Below, piece by piece: positions 63,895-64,000 of a stretch of 64,000 nucleotides of DNA. Positions within the stretch are counted from its first letter, which is position 1. Every line of letters starts with the position of its first letter. The stretch is from Gari tellinella (taxonomy: Eukaryota > Mollusca > Bivalvia > Cardiida > Psammobiidae). The position numbers were made by a program, and so were the translations under genes. Under the pieces are notes generated by a model. It saw only the letters and a program-made list of their open reading frames with translations. It was not told the origin of the DNA and made no database searches. The DNA lies in the NCBI GenBank assembly GCA_922989275.2, contig OV277857.1:81895321-81959320 (forward strand), read 5' to 3'.

Positions 63895-64000
63895 CATAAC
63901 ATGTTAAAGGATAACTAGCATGTCAAATGGAGCCATAAAGGCTGTGTAACAAGTTGTATTATTTTGACCACCCAAACATTTACCACGCAATGTAATTGTT

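Overview
This is animal nuclear DNA: intron-split genes, a full non-LTR retrotransposon, tRNA-derived SINEs and very many small inverted-repeat elements, at high A+T. The repeats (arrays built on 'aggtcaa/ctagaggctaca' monomers, blocks ending 'aggtgagcgatatcagggcc', and (CAGA)n next to an 'aaagttatcgccaaggttaaag' motif) resemble those I know from mollusc, especially bivalve, genomes. I therefore infer a bivalve but cannot name the species. No bacterial, plasmid or viral gene set is present.

Genes. The only host gene I can support is the 3' end of ATG2, the bridge-like lipid-transfer protein of autophagy. Four + strand exons (1099-1220, 2233-2387, 3439-3558, 4058-4291) join with consistent phases into about 209 C-terminal residues; the rest lies upstream of the window. 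Two further long reading frames belong to retroelements. One is a 1197-codon endonuclease/reverse transcriptase (45387-48980, minus strand) with a 2A-like ribosome-skipping motif just before its endonuclease. The other is a lone 307-codon LINE ORF1-like protein (56115-57038, minus strand) with no RT beside it.

Repeats. From about 2.4 kb to the right edge the window is packed with MITEs of about 200-350 bp, nearly all centred on a long hairpin. I sort them by termini, using local letters. TTAA-flanked: B (TTAACCCTTTGAACCC), C (TTAACCCATTACCCCA), D (TTAACCCTTTCACTGCC and variants) and L. TA-flanked: A (TACAGTGGAGAATCTG), E (TACAGTAAAACCTC), F (CAGTCGAACTTC) and I (TACAGCGCTCCCTC). Others: G (GGGCTCCAGATAAG), H (GGGCCCGTTTCATAAAAC), J (CAGGGCTGCC, 6-bp target duplications) and K (GGGACCCGACAC). 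Three hairpin cores recur inside unrelated termini: core 1 (AAACAGTTTGGAxCC..GACGCCG) in A, D and I; core 2 (AAAGCAGGTTGAAAGTAAAG) in C, E and J; core 3 (CAGTGAAGACCCAGATCAG) in B.

Layout. 1-4.3 kb ATG2 tail with molluscan repeats; 4.3-14.9 kb dense MITEs; 14.9-16.7 kb monomer array; 16.9-26 kb MITEs, many degenerate; 26-29 kb sparse; 29-44.9 kb dense MITEs, two SINE-like modules and a LINE 3' tail; 45.0-49.1 kb the 2A LINE; 49-52 kb eroded C elements including a 7-unit C-derived tandem array; 52-55.6 kb MITEs and a long palindrome; 56-57 kb the orphan ORF1; 57.4-64 kb MITEs over an old tandem duplication that gives filled and empty insertion sites.

The most unusual signal is modular: the same long hairpins sit between different transposon ends, TTAA elements repeatedly land in TTAA sites inside other elements (once at a hairpin's centre), and one family has expanded into a satellite-like array.
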